Source of the DNA: Planococcus versutus
GTDB taxonomy: Bacteria; Bacillota; Bacilli; Bacillales_A; Planococcaceae
Assembly: GCF_001186155.3 (NCBI RefSeq)
Contig: NZ_CP016540.2
Coordinates: 372,001 to 436,000 of the forward strand
Reading direction: 5' to 3'
Length of the DNA stretch: 64,000 nt
Shown here: positions 26,504 to 34,227 of the stretch, piece by piece
How the letters are laid out: each line of letters starts with the position of its first letter
Numbering within the stretch: position 1 is the first letter of the stretch
The notes under the pieces: model-generated
Databases searched by the model: none
What the model saw: the letters and a program-made list of their open reading frames with translations, nothing else
Told to the model about the DNA's origin: nothing
Program-made: the position numbers and the translations under genes

Positions 26504-27496
26504 ATGATTCAAATTATAGGGATGGAAGAAAAACATATTCGACAAATGTCTGCGTTGTTAGCAAAGCGGCAACAACGAGAACGAAAAGTCTTTAACTTTC
26601 TACCTGAACGGTTTGAAGAAATTGATGATACAGAAGAAGTTTTAAGAAAGTTACTTGTACGTCCTTTTATTAATGGCATTGTAGCAGTAAGAGGCATTGA
26701 TGTCATTGGCTATTTACTGTATGAATTCAAAGAAGACGCTAAGAATGGACGTTATGTTTGGATGGATTACGAATCGATTGCGATTAGTGAGCGTGAGCAT
26801 CCTCGGCTATTGAGGTTATTGTATGCGAATGCTGGAGCCGAGTGGATCAAGCATGGTTACTTTAACCATATACTTCTAGCGCCTCTCAGCGACGAAACTG
26901 TCATTGATCAATGGCTGGACCAGTCGTTTAGTTTTGACCAAAAATATGGAATTCTATCATTATATGACTACGAGCCTAAAGAAGAACCAATTCCAAAGCT
27001 AAAGTTTCGCGAAGGAAGTAAAGAAGATTCACCGCTATTGAAGAAAGTAGCCATGTGGAACAGTATTTATCAAGCAACAGCTCCTTCTTGGCAACCGATT
27101 ACAAAAGAAACCTTAGAAGATGTTAAAGAAAGCTATGAAGCTCTTAGTGAAAATCAAGATGCTTATTTATGGATGGCAGAACAAGGAGATCGAGTTGCCG
27201 GATTCCATGTTTACTTTCGTAAAGAAAATCCGGTAAGTTTGGTCATTCCTGAAAACTGCGTAGAATTACCTGCTGCTTCAACAAATCCTGCCCTTCGTGG
27301 GAGAGGCATTGGACGCGCATTAGCCAATCACTGCTTTAGCGAGATGAAAAAGCAAGGTTTTGACTATATTATTGCAGACTGGCGTACATCAAACCAGTTA
27401 GCTTCATACTTCTGGCCAAAAATGGGTTTTCAGCCTGTAATGGTTCGGATGACAAGGCAAATCGATCCCCGCATCGCTTGGGCGCGTGGAGAATAG
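26504..27496 (+). CDS. GNAT-family N-acetyltransferase (two-domain)
   Basis: A ~331-residue protein. The C-terminal domain has the GNAT acetyl-CoA loop NPALRGRGIGRALANHCFSEMK and YFWPKMGFQPVMVRM (about 265-315); the N-terminal half is a second, less conserved GNAT-like fold. ATG 26504 lies 9 bases after GGGGAG at the end of the upstream gene; TTG 26498 and 26501 are in-frame alternatives. Coupling with the Dph6-like ATPase suggests a shared modification pathway, not proven. Confidence 0.82.
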   Translation: MIQIIGMEEKHIRQMSALLAKRQQRERKVFNFLPERFEEIDDTEEVLRKLLVRPFINGIVAVRGIDVIGYLLYEFKEDAKNGRYVWMDYESIAISEREHPRLLRLLYANAGAEWIKHGYFNHILLAPLSDETVIDQWLDQSFSFDQKYGILSLYDYEPKEEPIPKLKFREGSKEDSPLLKKVAMWNSIYQATAPSWQPITKETLEDVKESYEALSENQDAYLWMAEQGDRVAGFHVYFRKENPVSLVIPENCVELPAASTNPALRGRGIGRALANHCFSEMKKQGFDYIIADWRTSNQLASYFWPKMGFQPVMVRMTRQIDPRIAWARGE

Positions 27497-27549
27497 TTAA
27501 CGTGTTACTAGCTTAGTTCAACACTCCAAGAAGCTGTAAAAAAGGAGGC

Positions 27550-27580
27550 CGTTTGGTTATGCATACCAAACGACTTTCTT
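27550..27580. terminator. Bidirectional terminator
   Basis: Stem CGTTTGGT / ACCAAACG followed by a T-rich tract, between the convergent GNAT and M15 peptidase genes. Confidence 0.7.
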
Positions 27581-27583
27581 TTT

Positions 27584-28141
27584 TTAATCTATCTTATCTT
27601 CAGGACGCCATCCACGCTGTAAGTCACGAATTGACAAACCAAAAGTCATCTCTAGATGAGGATAATCTTTAAATCGTTGCCAGTCTCCTCCCCAGTCAAA
27701 GCCTAAGTTTTTGCCAATCATGGCCACTTCAAACCAATCGCTTTCTCCGTTGCCATTGTCGTCTCGTTCAATATCCCAAACGACTGAGTCGTCATCTAAA
27801 CGCAACGCAAAATCAATGGCTAAACCGTAATTGTGATAGGATTCACCAGCTTCTGCATAAGTAACAATAGATCCGGACATCGTGCGTCCTTGACCATGCA
27901 AGCTATCTTGTTCTTCTGGAGAACGATAACCGTCTGTAATCAAAATTTCAATGCCGATTTCAGAAGCTTGATCGATTAATAAATCTTGTTTTTCTTCTAC
28001 TATTGAATAAAGTCCGGAAGGCAAAGAACGAGTGAGTAATTCTTCACGAAACGTTACTTCGTTGCCGACCCATACAAACAAAAAACCGCCAAGAATTAGT
28101 AAGAAAAAAACAGAAAAAGCGGTTCTTATATTTTTCAACAT
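27584..28141 (-). CDS. M15-family peptidase (VanY/CwlK-like), membrane-anchored
   Basis: A 185-residue protein with an N-terminal membrane anchor (FSVFFLLILGGFLFVWVG) and an extracellular M15 peptidase domain. The zinc site is visible as SYHNYGLAIDFAL (His and Asp ligands) and DYPHLEM (third His), with ITDGYRSPEEQDSL upstream. Such enzymes cleave D-Ala-D-Ala, or L-Ala-D-Glu in CwlK-like members, in peptidoglycan stems. The precise bond is not predictable. Confidence 0.88.
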   Translation of the reverse strand: MLKNIRTAFSVFFLLILGGFLFVWVGNEVTFREELLTRSLPSGLYSIVEEKQDLLIDQASEIGIEILITDGYRSPEEQDSLHGQGRTMSGSIVTYAEAGESYHNYGLAIDFALRLDDDSVVWDIERDDNGNGESDWFEVAMIGKNLGFDWGGDWQRFKDYPHLEMTFGLSIRDLQRGWRPEDKID

Positions 28142-28242
28142 GGTTCACCTCTATTCTTTTTATTGTAGCAAAAATCATTAAAAGAGTATCGTTGCAAAGA
28201 ATTTGGTAGGATAGAAGAAAGAGTAGAAAGGGGATACAATTA

Positions 28243-28974
28243 ATGGTAATTGAATTAATGAAAGCACATGCTTCTGTCCGAGATTATACAGAAAAGCAAT
28301 TATCACGTGAGGAAGTTAGCGAACTAATTAGTGCTGCGCAACACGCAGCTACGTCTCACTTTGTTCAAGCATATTCGATTGTTTGGGTAACAGATCCAGA
28401 AAAGCGCAAATTATTAGGGGAATTATCTAAAAATGCTAAACAAATGGAAGGCGCAGGAGCGGTGTTTTTGCTATGTGCCGACTATAACCGATTGCAACAT
28501 GCTGGAAAATTACAAGGACAAGAAATTGTTTTTGACCGTGCAGAAAATATGATAGTAGCAGTAACAGATGTTGGTTTATTAGCACAAAACTTGGTGCTTG
28601 CAGCCGAATCAAAAGGCTATGGCATTTGTTATATTGGAGGCGTTCGTAACGACATGGAATCAATTAGTGAGCTAGTAGGATTGCCAGAAGGCGTCTTTCC
28701 AGTTTACGGCTTGACTATAGGTCTACCAAATGAAGCGAATGGTGTGAAACCTCGGTTACCAGTAGAAGCTATTTTACATGAAAATAAATACGACGAAGCG
28801 AAATATGAAAAAATTCTACCAGAATACGATCAGACAATCCAAGCCTATTATGAGAGTCGCGGTTCAAATCAAAAAAACGCAACATGGACACAGCAAATGG
28901 CTCATTTTCTTAGCAAACCGCACCGTGAAGACATAAAAGACGTTTTAGCGAAAAAGGGTTACCACTTTAAATGA
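28243..28974 (+). CDS. nfsA: Oxygen-insensitive NADPH nitroreductase/flavin reductase (NfsA/NfrA family)
   Basis: A 243-residue FMN-binding nitroreductase with HASVRDYTEKQLS near the N-terminus (FMN phosphate contact R-x-Y/F), GYGICYIGGVRND and the family tail with GVKPRLP, ending in SKPHREDIKDVLAKKGY. It reduces nitroaromatics, quinones or flavins with NADPH. AAAGGGGAT precedes the ATG. The NmrA-like gene follows 46 bases later. Confidence 0.9.
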   Translation: MVIELMKAHASVRDYTEKQLSREEVSELISAAQHAATSHFVQAYSIVWVTDPEKRKLLGELSKNAKQMEGAGAVFLLCADYNRLQHAGKLQGQEIVFDRAENMIVAVTDVGLLAQNLVLAAESKGYGICYIGGVRNDMESISELVGLPEGVFPVYGLTIGLPNEANGVKPRLPVEAILHENKYDEAKYEKILPEYDQTIQAYYESRGSNQKNATWTQQMAHFLSKPHREDIKDVLAKKGYHFK

Positions 28975-29020
28975 TTTCAACTCAACAAAAAAATAGATGA
29001 AGAACGTGGAGGCGAAAGTA

Positions 29021-29635
29021 ATGAAACTCGCATTATTTGGAGCAACGGGCCGTGTAGGCGGAGAGCTTCTTAAGTGGGCACTAGCAGATGGTCATCACGT
29101 AAAAGCATTGGTTCGATCAGAAAAATTAGCAACGCATCCAAATTTAGAAATAATTGTTGGAGATGTACGAAATCCAGAAGATATTGAAAAAACAATCGCT
29201 GGAACAGCTGCCGTGTTTAGCGCAATCGGAACCGATCGAACAACCACTTTGTCAGATGCAACACCCTCTATGATTAAGGCGATGGACAATCACCAAATTA
29301 AACGCATTATCACGATTGGAACAGCTGGAATTTTAAACAGCCGATTGAGTCCTGGACTGCTTCGCTATGAAGGTGGAGATTCTAGACGCAAGATGACGTT
29401 CGCAGCCGAAGAGCACGAAGCGGTTTATCATTTGCTCGAAAAGACAGATCTTCACTGGACAATTGTTTGTCCTACTTATCTGCCAGATGGTGAAGTCCGT
29501 GGTAATTATCGGACTGAGAAAGACTTGTTGCCAGAAGAAGGAAAAGAAATTACAGTGGGCGACACAGCAGAATTTGCCTATCATCAATTAGACTCTGAAG
29601 AGTTTAGCCAAAGTCGTGTCGGATTGGCTTATTAA
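29021..29635 (+). CDS. NAD(P)-binding Rossmann protein (NmrA/atypical SDR family)
   Basis: A 204-residue protein beginning MKLALFGATGRVGGELLKWA with the dinucleotide loop GATGRVGG, then VRSEKLA (NADP-type Arg), VGDVRNPEDI and SAIGTDRTT. The usual catalytic YxxxK is not evident, as in NmrA-like sensors and flavin reductases. ATG 29021 follows GTGGAGGCG; an upstream in-frame ATG at 28997 has no such site. Function may be redox sensing or reduction; not decided. Confidence 0.82.
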   Translation: MKLALFGATGRVGGELLKWALADGHHVKALVRSEKLATHPNLEIIVGDVRNPEDIEKTIAGTAAVFSAIGTDRTTTLSDATPSMIKAMDNHQIKRIITIGTAGILNSRLSPGLLRYEGGDSRRKMTFAAEEHEAVYHLLEKTDLHWTIVCPTYLPDGEVRGNYRTEKDLLPEEGKEITVGDTAEFAYHQLDSEEFSQSRVGLAY

Positions 29636-29659
29636 TAGACTCAAACAAGGAGTGGCCTG

Positions 29660-30382
29660 ATGAAAAAATGGCTCTTTCGTATAATCTTAAGTATCCTTGC
29701 CGTCGTCTTAATTGCATTCTTTGGTTTTTTTACTTATGCTCAATTTGATTATGAACCAAGTGTTTTACTAATGGAGAATGTGGATGTCCAAAAGATTGAA
29801 AGCGATGGGGAGGGATTAATATTTCAACCCGAAGCGCCAAATGGTAAAGGAATCATTTTATATCAAGGAGCTAAAGTTGAAGAAGAAGCCTATGCTTATT
29901 TAGGACAAACTCTAAGTGAGCAAGGTTTTTTGGTGTCGATTCCTCGTATGCCTTTAAACTTTGGGATTCTGGGTTCTAGGACGGCCGAGGCCGTGATTAC
30001 GGAACACGCTGAAGTAGAAGAATGGTTTCTTGGAGGGCATTCTTTAGGTGGCGTTGCTGCTTCTTTTTATGCAGAAGACCCATCACCAAAGCTTAAGGGA
30101 TTGTATTTTCTAGGATCTTATCCTGCAAGCGATTTTTCGGAAAGCGACTTAGCAATGCTCTCCATATATGGAGAATTCGATGGCTTATCAACAGTTGAAA
30201 AGATTAAAGAAAGCCGACAACTATTTGTAGAAGAAGCTACTTTTATGGAAATAAAAGGAGGCAATCATGCGCAGTTTGGTTTATACGGTGAGCAAAAAGG
30301 TGACAACCTAGCTGAAATCACGCCTATCGATCAGCAAGATCAAACAATCGCTACTTTAATAAAATGGATAAACGAAAACTGA
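29660..30382 (+). CDS. Membrane-anchored alpha/beta hydrolase
   Basis: The N-terminal helix (residues ~4-25) anchors a 240-residue alpha/beta-hydrolase. The nucleophile elbow is GGHSLGGVAA (Ser near residue 131). The probable acid is Asp in YGEFDGLST and the base is His in GGNHAQFG. The compact fold lacks a large lid. Substrate unknown. AAGGAGTGG precedes the ATG, and the NAD(P)-binding gene ends 24 bases upstream. Confidence 0.85.
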   Translation: MKKWLFRIILSILAVVLIAFFGFFTYAQFDYEPSVLLMENVDVQKIESDGEGLIFQPEAPNGKGIILYQGAKVEEEAYAYLGQTLSEQGFLVSIPRMPLNFGILGSRTAEAVITEHAEVEEWFLGGHSLGGVAASFYAEDPSPKLKGLYFLGSYPASDFSESDLAMLSIYGEFDGLSTVEKIKESRQLFVEEATFMEIKGGNHAQFGLYGEQKGDNLAEITPIDQQDQTIATLIKWINEN

Positions 30383-30414
30383 CACGGATTTACCGAGTCA
30401 GTTTTCGTTTTTTA
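30373..30414. terminator. Bidirectional terminator
   Basis: 15-base stem with one mismatch (CGAAAACTGACaCGG / CCGaGTCAGTTTTCG) and T run, between convergent genes. Confidence 0.85.
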
Positions 30415-30666
30415 TAATTTGAATACAAAAAATGCTAAAAAGATGGCAATAATAACGAACGTGTTTACCACAAAAGAAGCGCGCTTACTGACAGGCTCAT
30501 CAAGTGAAGGGAAACGATCGACCACTCGCATAGCACTATAAATAAGAGCGACTAGAATAAGTAATGTCACAATCAAGTTCATATCATAAATACGTACATC
30601 GATAAAGCGGATCAGTACGACTGAAAAAGCTAAGATGATGCCATTTACTAAGTTTTTTCGTTTCAT
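30412..30666 (-). CDS. Small polytopic membrane protein (84 aa)
   Basis: An 84-residue protein with about three hydrophobic helices (VNGIILAFSVVLIRFI, LIVTLLILVALIYSAM, FVVNTFVIIAIFLAFFVF). Its ATG overlaps the stop of the upstream methyltransferase gene by four bases (ATGA), so translation is probably coupled. Function unknown. Confidence 0.7.
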   Translation of the reverse strand: MKRKNLVNGIILAFSVVLIRFIDVRIYDMNLIVTLLILVALIYSAMRVVDRFPSLDEPVSKRASFVVNTFVIIAIFLAFFVFKL

Positions 30667-31820
30667 AAATACTCCTCTAATTCATGTTCAAGAAACGGTT
30701 TAGCTGACAATAATGATGTAAATTGCTGATAGCGTTGGAATTGGCCAACGGCTGGTTTTTTACCTGTTTTATAAGCACGGATTAAAATATTTTTAGGCGT
30801 ATGTTCCATATCGATAAACTCCATCAACTGTGTTTCATAACCGACAAGCGACAAGAGTTCGGCACGGATTGAATCGGTTGCAAGTGCACTAAAACGCTCT
30901 TTGATTAGGCCGTGCTGAAGCATGATGCCGAGTTCCGGTGCGTCAATTTGACTGTTTAGTTCATGCTGGCAGCAAGGAACACTTAAAATCACTTGGGCAT
31001 TCCATTTGACAGCACGTGATAACGCCATATCTGTTGCAACGTCACAAGCATGTAAGGTAACAACCATATCGACAGCTGACTCATTATTGTAGTCATTAAT
31101 GTCACCGACCAAAAATTCAAGTTGCTCATACTCAAGGTCTTCAGCAATTTGCTGGCATTCTTCGATGACTTCTTTTTTCAAATCGAGACCAGTAACGCGA
31201 AGATCTAATCCTTTTTCAATACGCAAATAATGGTACAATGCGAAAGTTAAATATGATTTTCCAGAACCAAAATCGAGTATGCGGACGGTACGATCTTGTG
31301 GTAAATAAGCGAGCGTATCATCAATATATTCGATAAAACGATTGATCTGACGGAATTTATCGTATTTTTGCTTTTTCACTTTGCCATCAGTACTTTGGAC
31401 ACCAAGACGTATAAGAAAAGGGTAAGGCACACCATCTTCCAATAAATAGTGCTTTTTGCGATTATGCGATAATTCGACTTGTTGAGTTCCAGTTGGTTCT
31501 GCTTTCCAATTAACTTTCAACTTTTTAGAAAGCTGAATTTGAACTTTTTCGTCTATGAATTGAAAAAGGCCTTGTCGGAAATCAGCAAATAACGAAACTA
31601 GTTTTTCTGCAGCTTCATCAAGTAAAAGATTTTCGTGTTTCAAAATGCGTTCATATTGGTATTCGAATTGAATCCAGTATTCTTTTTTTATTTCAACAGG
31701 CTTTAACTTAATCCGTTTTATGTCATTTGATTTTAATCGAGGTTGGCTAATAGTTGCAGAAACAAGTTGCTGTTGAAAAAGTCGATCTGCTAGTTGGTCA
31801 TGCATTGTTTGTAAGTCCAT
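30663..31820 (-). CDS. Class I SAM-dependent methyltransferase (METTL25/RRNAD1-like)
   Basis: The 385-residue protein has a ~150-residue N-terminal region of unknown fold and a Rossmann methyltransferase domain. Motif I is ILDFGSGKSYLTFALYHYL (about 183-200), with GLDLKKEVIEE and VGDINDY as acidic motifs. TLHACDVATDMAL and SVPCCQHEL mark the PF13679-type family shared with eukaryotic METTL25. The PCCQH segment is diagnostic; the substrate in bacteria is not established. It forms an operon with the small membrane protein gene. Confidence 0.85.
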   Translation of the reverse strand: MDLQTMHDQLADRLFQQQLVSATISQPRLKSNDIKRIKLKPVEIKKEYWIQFEYQYERILKHENLLLDEAAEKLVSLFADFRQGLFQFIDEKVQIQLSKKLKVNWKAEPTGTQQVELSHNRKKHYLLEDGVPYPFLIRLGVQSTDGKVKKQKYDKFRQINRFIEYIDDTLAYLPQDRTVRILDFGSGKSYLTFALYHYLRIEKGLDLRVTGLDLKKEVIEECQQIAEDLEYEQLEFLVGDINDYNNESAVDMVVTLHACDVATDMALSRAVKWNAQVILSVPCCQHELNSQIDAPELGIMLQHGLIKERFSALATDSIRAELLSLVGYETQLMEFIDMEHTPKNILIRAYKTGKKPAVGQFQRYQQFTSLLSAKPFLEHELEEYL

Positions 31821-31913
31821 GGTCGATTCCTTCCGTTTTGTGTAATGATTTTAGTGTAGCATGTAGTGTCTATAAAGAGCGAGTTGTCTTGTTTTTAAAT
31901 CGGATAGGTTCTG

Positions 31914-31961
31914 TTGATTCGGAATTTTGTGCTAATATAAAAGAAAATAAAAACGTTTTCA
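31914..31961 (+). promoter_or_regulatory. Promoter and candidate CcpA site (cre) of acyl-CoA synthetase
   Basis: TTGATT (31914-31919), 16-base spacer, TATAAA (31936-31941). TAAAAACGTTTTCA at 31948-31961 matches the cre consensus TGWAANCGNTNWCA at all but one defined position and sits at about +1 to +15, where CcpA would block transcription when good carbon sources are present. Confidence 0.65.
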
Positions 31962-31977
31962 ACTAGGAGGATGTACA

Positions 31978-33621
31978 ATGGATATTCTACATAAGACGGT
32001 TGGACAAATCGTAAAAGAACAAGCGGAACAAAATCCGGAAACAGAAGCATATGTTTATCCAGAGCATGGAATTCGGAAAACATATAAACAATTTGATGAA
32101 GAAACGGATCGTCTAGCTAAAGCATTTATTGGTAGTGGCGTTGAAAAAGGCGAACATATCGCTATTTGGTCCGACAATAAACGTGAATGGCTATTGAGTC
32201 AGTTTGCCACAGGAAAAATGGGTGGGGTATTGGTAACTGTGAATACGAGTTATCAATCAACCGAACTAGAGTATTTGTTGAACCAGTCAGACGCAACGAC
32301 GTTGATTTTAGGAGAAGAATTTAAAGGGACGAATTATATAGATATTTTGAACACAGTTTGCCCAGAATTGAGGACAGCTGAAAAAGGACACGTTAAAAGT
32401 GCCAAATTGCCACATTTTAAACGAGTAATTGTTATGAGTGGAAATAGTTATCCAGGAATTTATACGTGGCAAGAGTTTGAGGCTTTTGCTGAAAATGTCA
32501 GCGACGCTGAATTTCAAAAACGCTTTGATTTAATGGATCCTGATGATGTTATCAATATTCAATACACATCAGGAACAACGGGATTTCCAAAAGGAGTCAT
32601 GCTGACTCATTTGAATGTCGTCAATAATGGGAAATTAGTTGGCGACACAATGAGTTTAACGGAAAAAGATCGGTTGTGTATCCCTGTACCATTTTTTCAT
32701 TGTTTTGGCTGTGTTCTTGGAACAATGGCGGCAGTGACACACTCGACAACGATGGTGATCGCAGAGCAGTTTGATCCAAAACGTGTACTGCGAATGATAG
32801 AAGATGAGAGATGTACCGGACTTCATGGAGTGCCAACAATGTTCATTGCAGAATTAAATGATCCAGCGTTTTCATCATTCGATACATCGACTTTGCGGAC
32901 TGGGATTATGGCCGGATCGTCTTGCCCAATTGAAGTAATGAAAAAAGTCATCACTGATATGGGAGTGTCGGAAATCACGATCGCCTATGGGCAAACAGAA
33001 TCGTCACCAGTAATTACACAAACACGTGCAGATGACGATATTGAAAAACGTGTCTCAACAGTTGGAAAGCCACACACTGGAGTAGAAGTGAAGATTATCG
33101 ATTCGGCAACAGGCGATAAAGTAGAAGTAGGAATGCCTGGCGAACTTTGTACGAGAGGCTACCACGTTATGAAAGGTTATTATAAAAACGAAGAAGCAAC
33201 AAGAGCTGCTATAGATTCGGAAGGATGGCTTCATACAGGAGATATAGCGGTTGAAGATGAAGCGGGATATATTGCGATTACAGGACGTATTAAAGATATG
33301 GTGATTCGTGGAGGAGAAAATATTTACCCGCGTGAAATTGAGGAATTTCTTTACCAGCATCCATCTGTTCAAGATGTTCAAGTTGTTGGAGTACCAGATC
33401 CGAAATACGGCGAAGAATTGATGGCGTGGATCATTTTAAAAGAGCATGAGCAACTAAGTGTCGAAGAGTTAAAAGCTTATTGTAAAGGCAAGATTTCTCA
33501 TCATAAAATCCCACGTTACATCGAATTTACGAAAGAATACCCAATGACTGCTTCCGGTAAAATTCAAAAATTTAAGTTGCGTGAATTGTCCATTGCGAAT
33601 AGTCAAAAAGAAGAAGTCTAA
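31978..33621 (+). CDS. Acyl-CoA synthetase (AMP-binding family, fatty-acid CoA ligase)
   Basis: A 547-residue ANL-superfamily enzyme with the P-loop YTSGTTGFPKGVMLTH (about 192-207), the A5-type motif YGQTESSP, the hinge GWLHTGDIA and ITGRIKDMVIRGGENIYPREIE, and the catalytic lysine in MTASGKIQKFKLRE. It activates a fatty acid as acyl-adenylate, then acyl-CoA, and resembles B. subtilis YngI. TAGGAGGAT precedes the ATG. An upstream cre-like site suggests catabolite repression, in line with the beta-oxidation operon at 59.6 kb. Confidence 0.92.
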   Translation: MDILHKTVGQIVKEQAEQNPETEAYVYPEHGIRKTYKQFDEETDRLAKAFIGSGVEKGEHIAIWSDNKREWLLSQFATGKMGGVLVTVNTSYQSTELEYLLNQSDATTLILGEEFKGTNYIDILNTVCPELRTAEKGHVKSAKLPHFKRVIVMSGNSYPGIYTWQEFEAFAENVSDAEFQKRFDLMDPDDVINIQYTSGTTGFPKGVMLTHLNVVNNGKLVGDTMSLTEKDRLCIPVPFFHCFGCVLGTMAAVTHSTTMVIAEQFDPKRVLRMIEDERCTGLHGVPTMFIAELNDPAFSSFDTSTLRTGIMAGSSCPIEVMKKVITDMGVSEITIAYGQTESSPVITQTRADDDIEKRVSTVGKPHTGVEVKIIDSATGDKVEVGMPGELCTRGYHVMKGYYKNEEATRAAIDSEGWLHTGDIAVEDEAGYIAITGRIKDMVIRGGENIYPREIEEFLYQHPSVQDVQVVGVPDPKYGEELMAWIILKEHEQLSVEELKAYCKGKISHHKIPRYIEFTKEYPMTASGKIQKFKLRELSIANSQKEEV

Positions 33622-33640
33622 ACGTACAGAGTAGTTTGAG

Positions 33641-33668
33641 AAAAAAGCGTCTTTCGAGGCGCTTTTTT
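33641..33668 (+). terminator. Intrinsic terminator
   Basis: Stem AAAAAAGCG / CGCTTTTTT, extended by a G-U pair around a TTCG loop. Confidence 0.85.
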
Positions 33669-33879
33669 TAGTTAGGTATAGAAGAAGTGCTTCTTAATGA
33701 GCCTGTTAGTTTACACTTTTATAACAAAGGGGACATAAGTAAAAGAATAGCTTTGTTTATTGTTATATTCGTAAAAAATATTTTAATGGTAAATTAATAA
33801 TTTTCTCGATATAATATACATACTATTATAGGTAATAAAGCATGGTATTTAAAAATTGTGGCTTGAGAGGATGTTAGTA

Positions 33880-34068
33880 ATGATTGAAGATGGAGAGCTA
33901 GCTATTTTCGAGTCCGAACTCATTAAACTAATGAACGAATACCGGAAATGCGTAGATCATTCATTAAAAGTGAAAATTCACGAAGATATTGCTTGGTTAA
34001 AGACAGTTATTATTTCAGCAGGCACTTATGAACACCAATTGAAAATGAACGATTTGGAATCTGTATAG
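33880..34068 (+). CDS. Small hypothetical protein (62 aa)
   Basis: A helical, acidic 62-residue protein (MIEDGELAIFESELIKLMNE...) with a central Lys/His-rich helix. Size is similar to Spo0E-like peptides, but the SQxLD signature of that family is absent, so I do not assign it. GAGAGGATG lies 9 bases before ATG 33880 (ATG 33871 is also in frame). It has its own terminator and an A/T-rich upstream region with TATAAT at 33810. Confidence 0.65.
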   Translation: MIEDGELAIFESELIKLMNEYRKCVDHSLKVKIHEDIAWLKTVIISAGTYEHQLKMNDLESV

Positions 34069-34090
34069 CATTTTGCTTACAGATTTTTTT
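34061..34090 (+). terminator. Terminator overlapping the 62-aa gene's end
   Basis: CTGTA-t-AGCA / TGCT-TACAG stem with a TTT loop and seven T. Confidence 0.8.
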
Positions 34091-34227
34091 ATGTGTTCAA
34101 CTAATAATGATTTGTGAACAATACTGTAACAAAGCTTGTCAAAAATTCGCTTTGCGTGGGCAATCGACGAGGGTTTCAGTAAGGGGTGTTCTATAATGAA
34201 AGGAGATAAAGCGAGGGAGCGAATGGT

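Noticed and set aside
33880-34068. Spo0E-like phosphatase
   Set aside because: Size fits, but the SQxLD signature and helix pattern of the family are missing.
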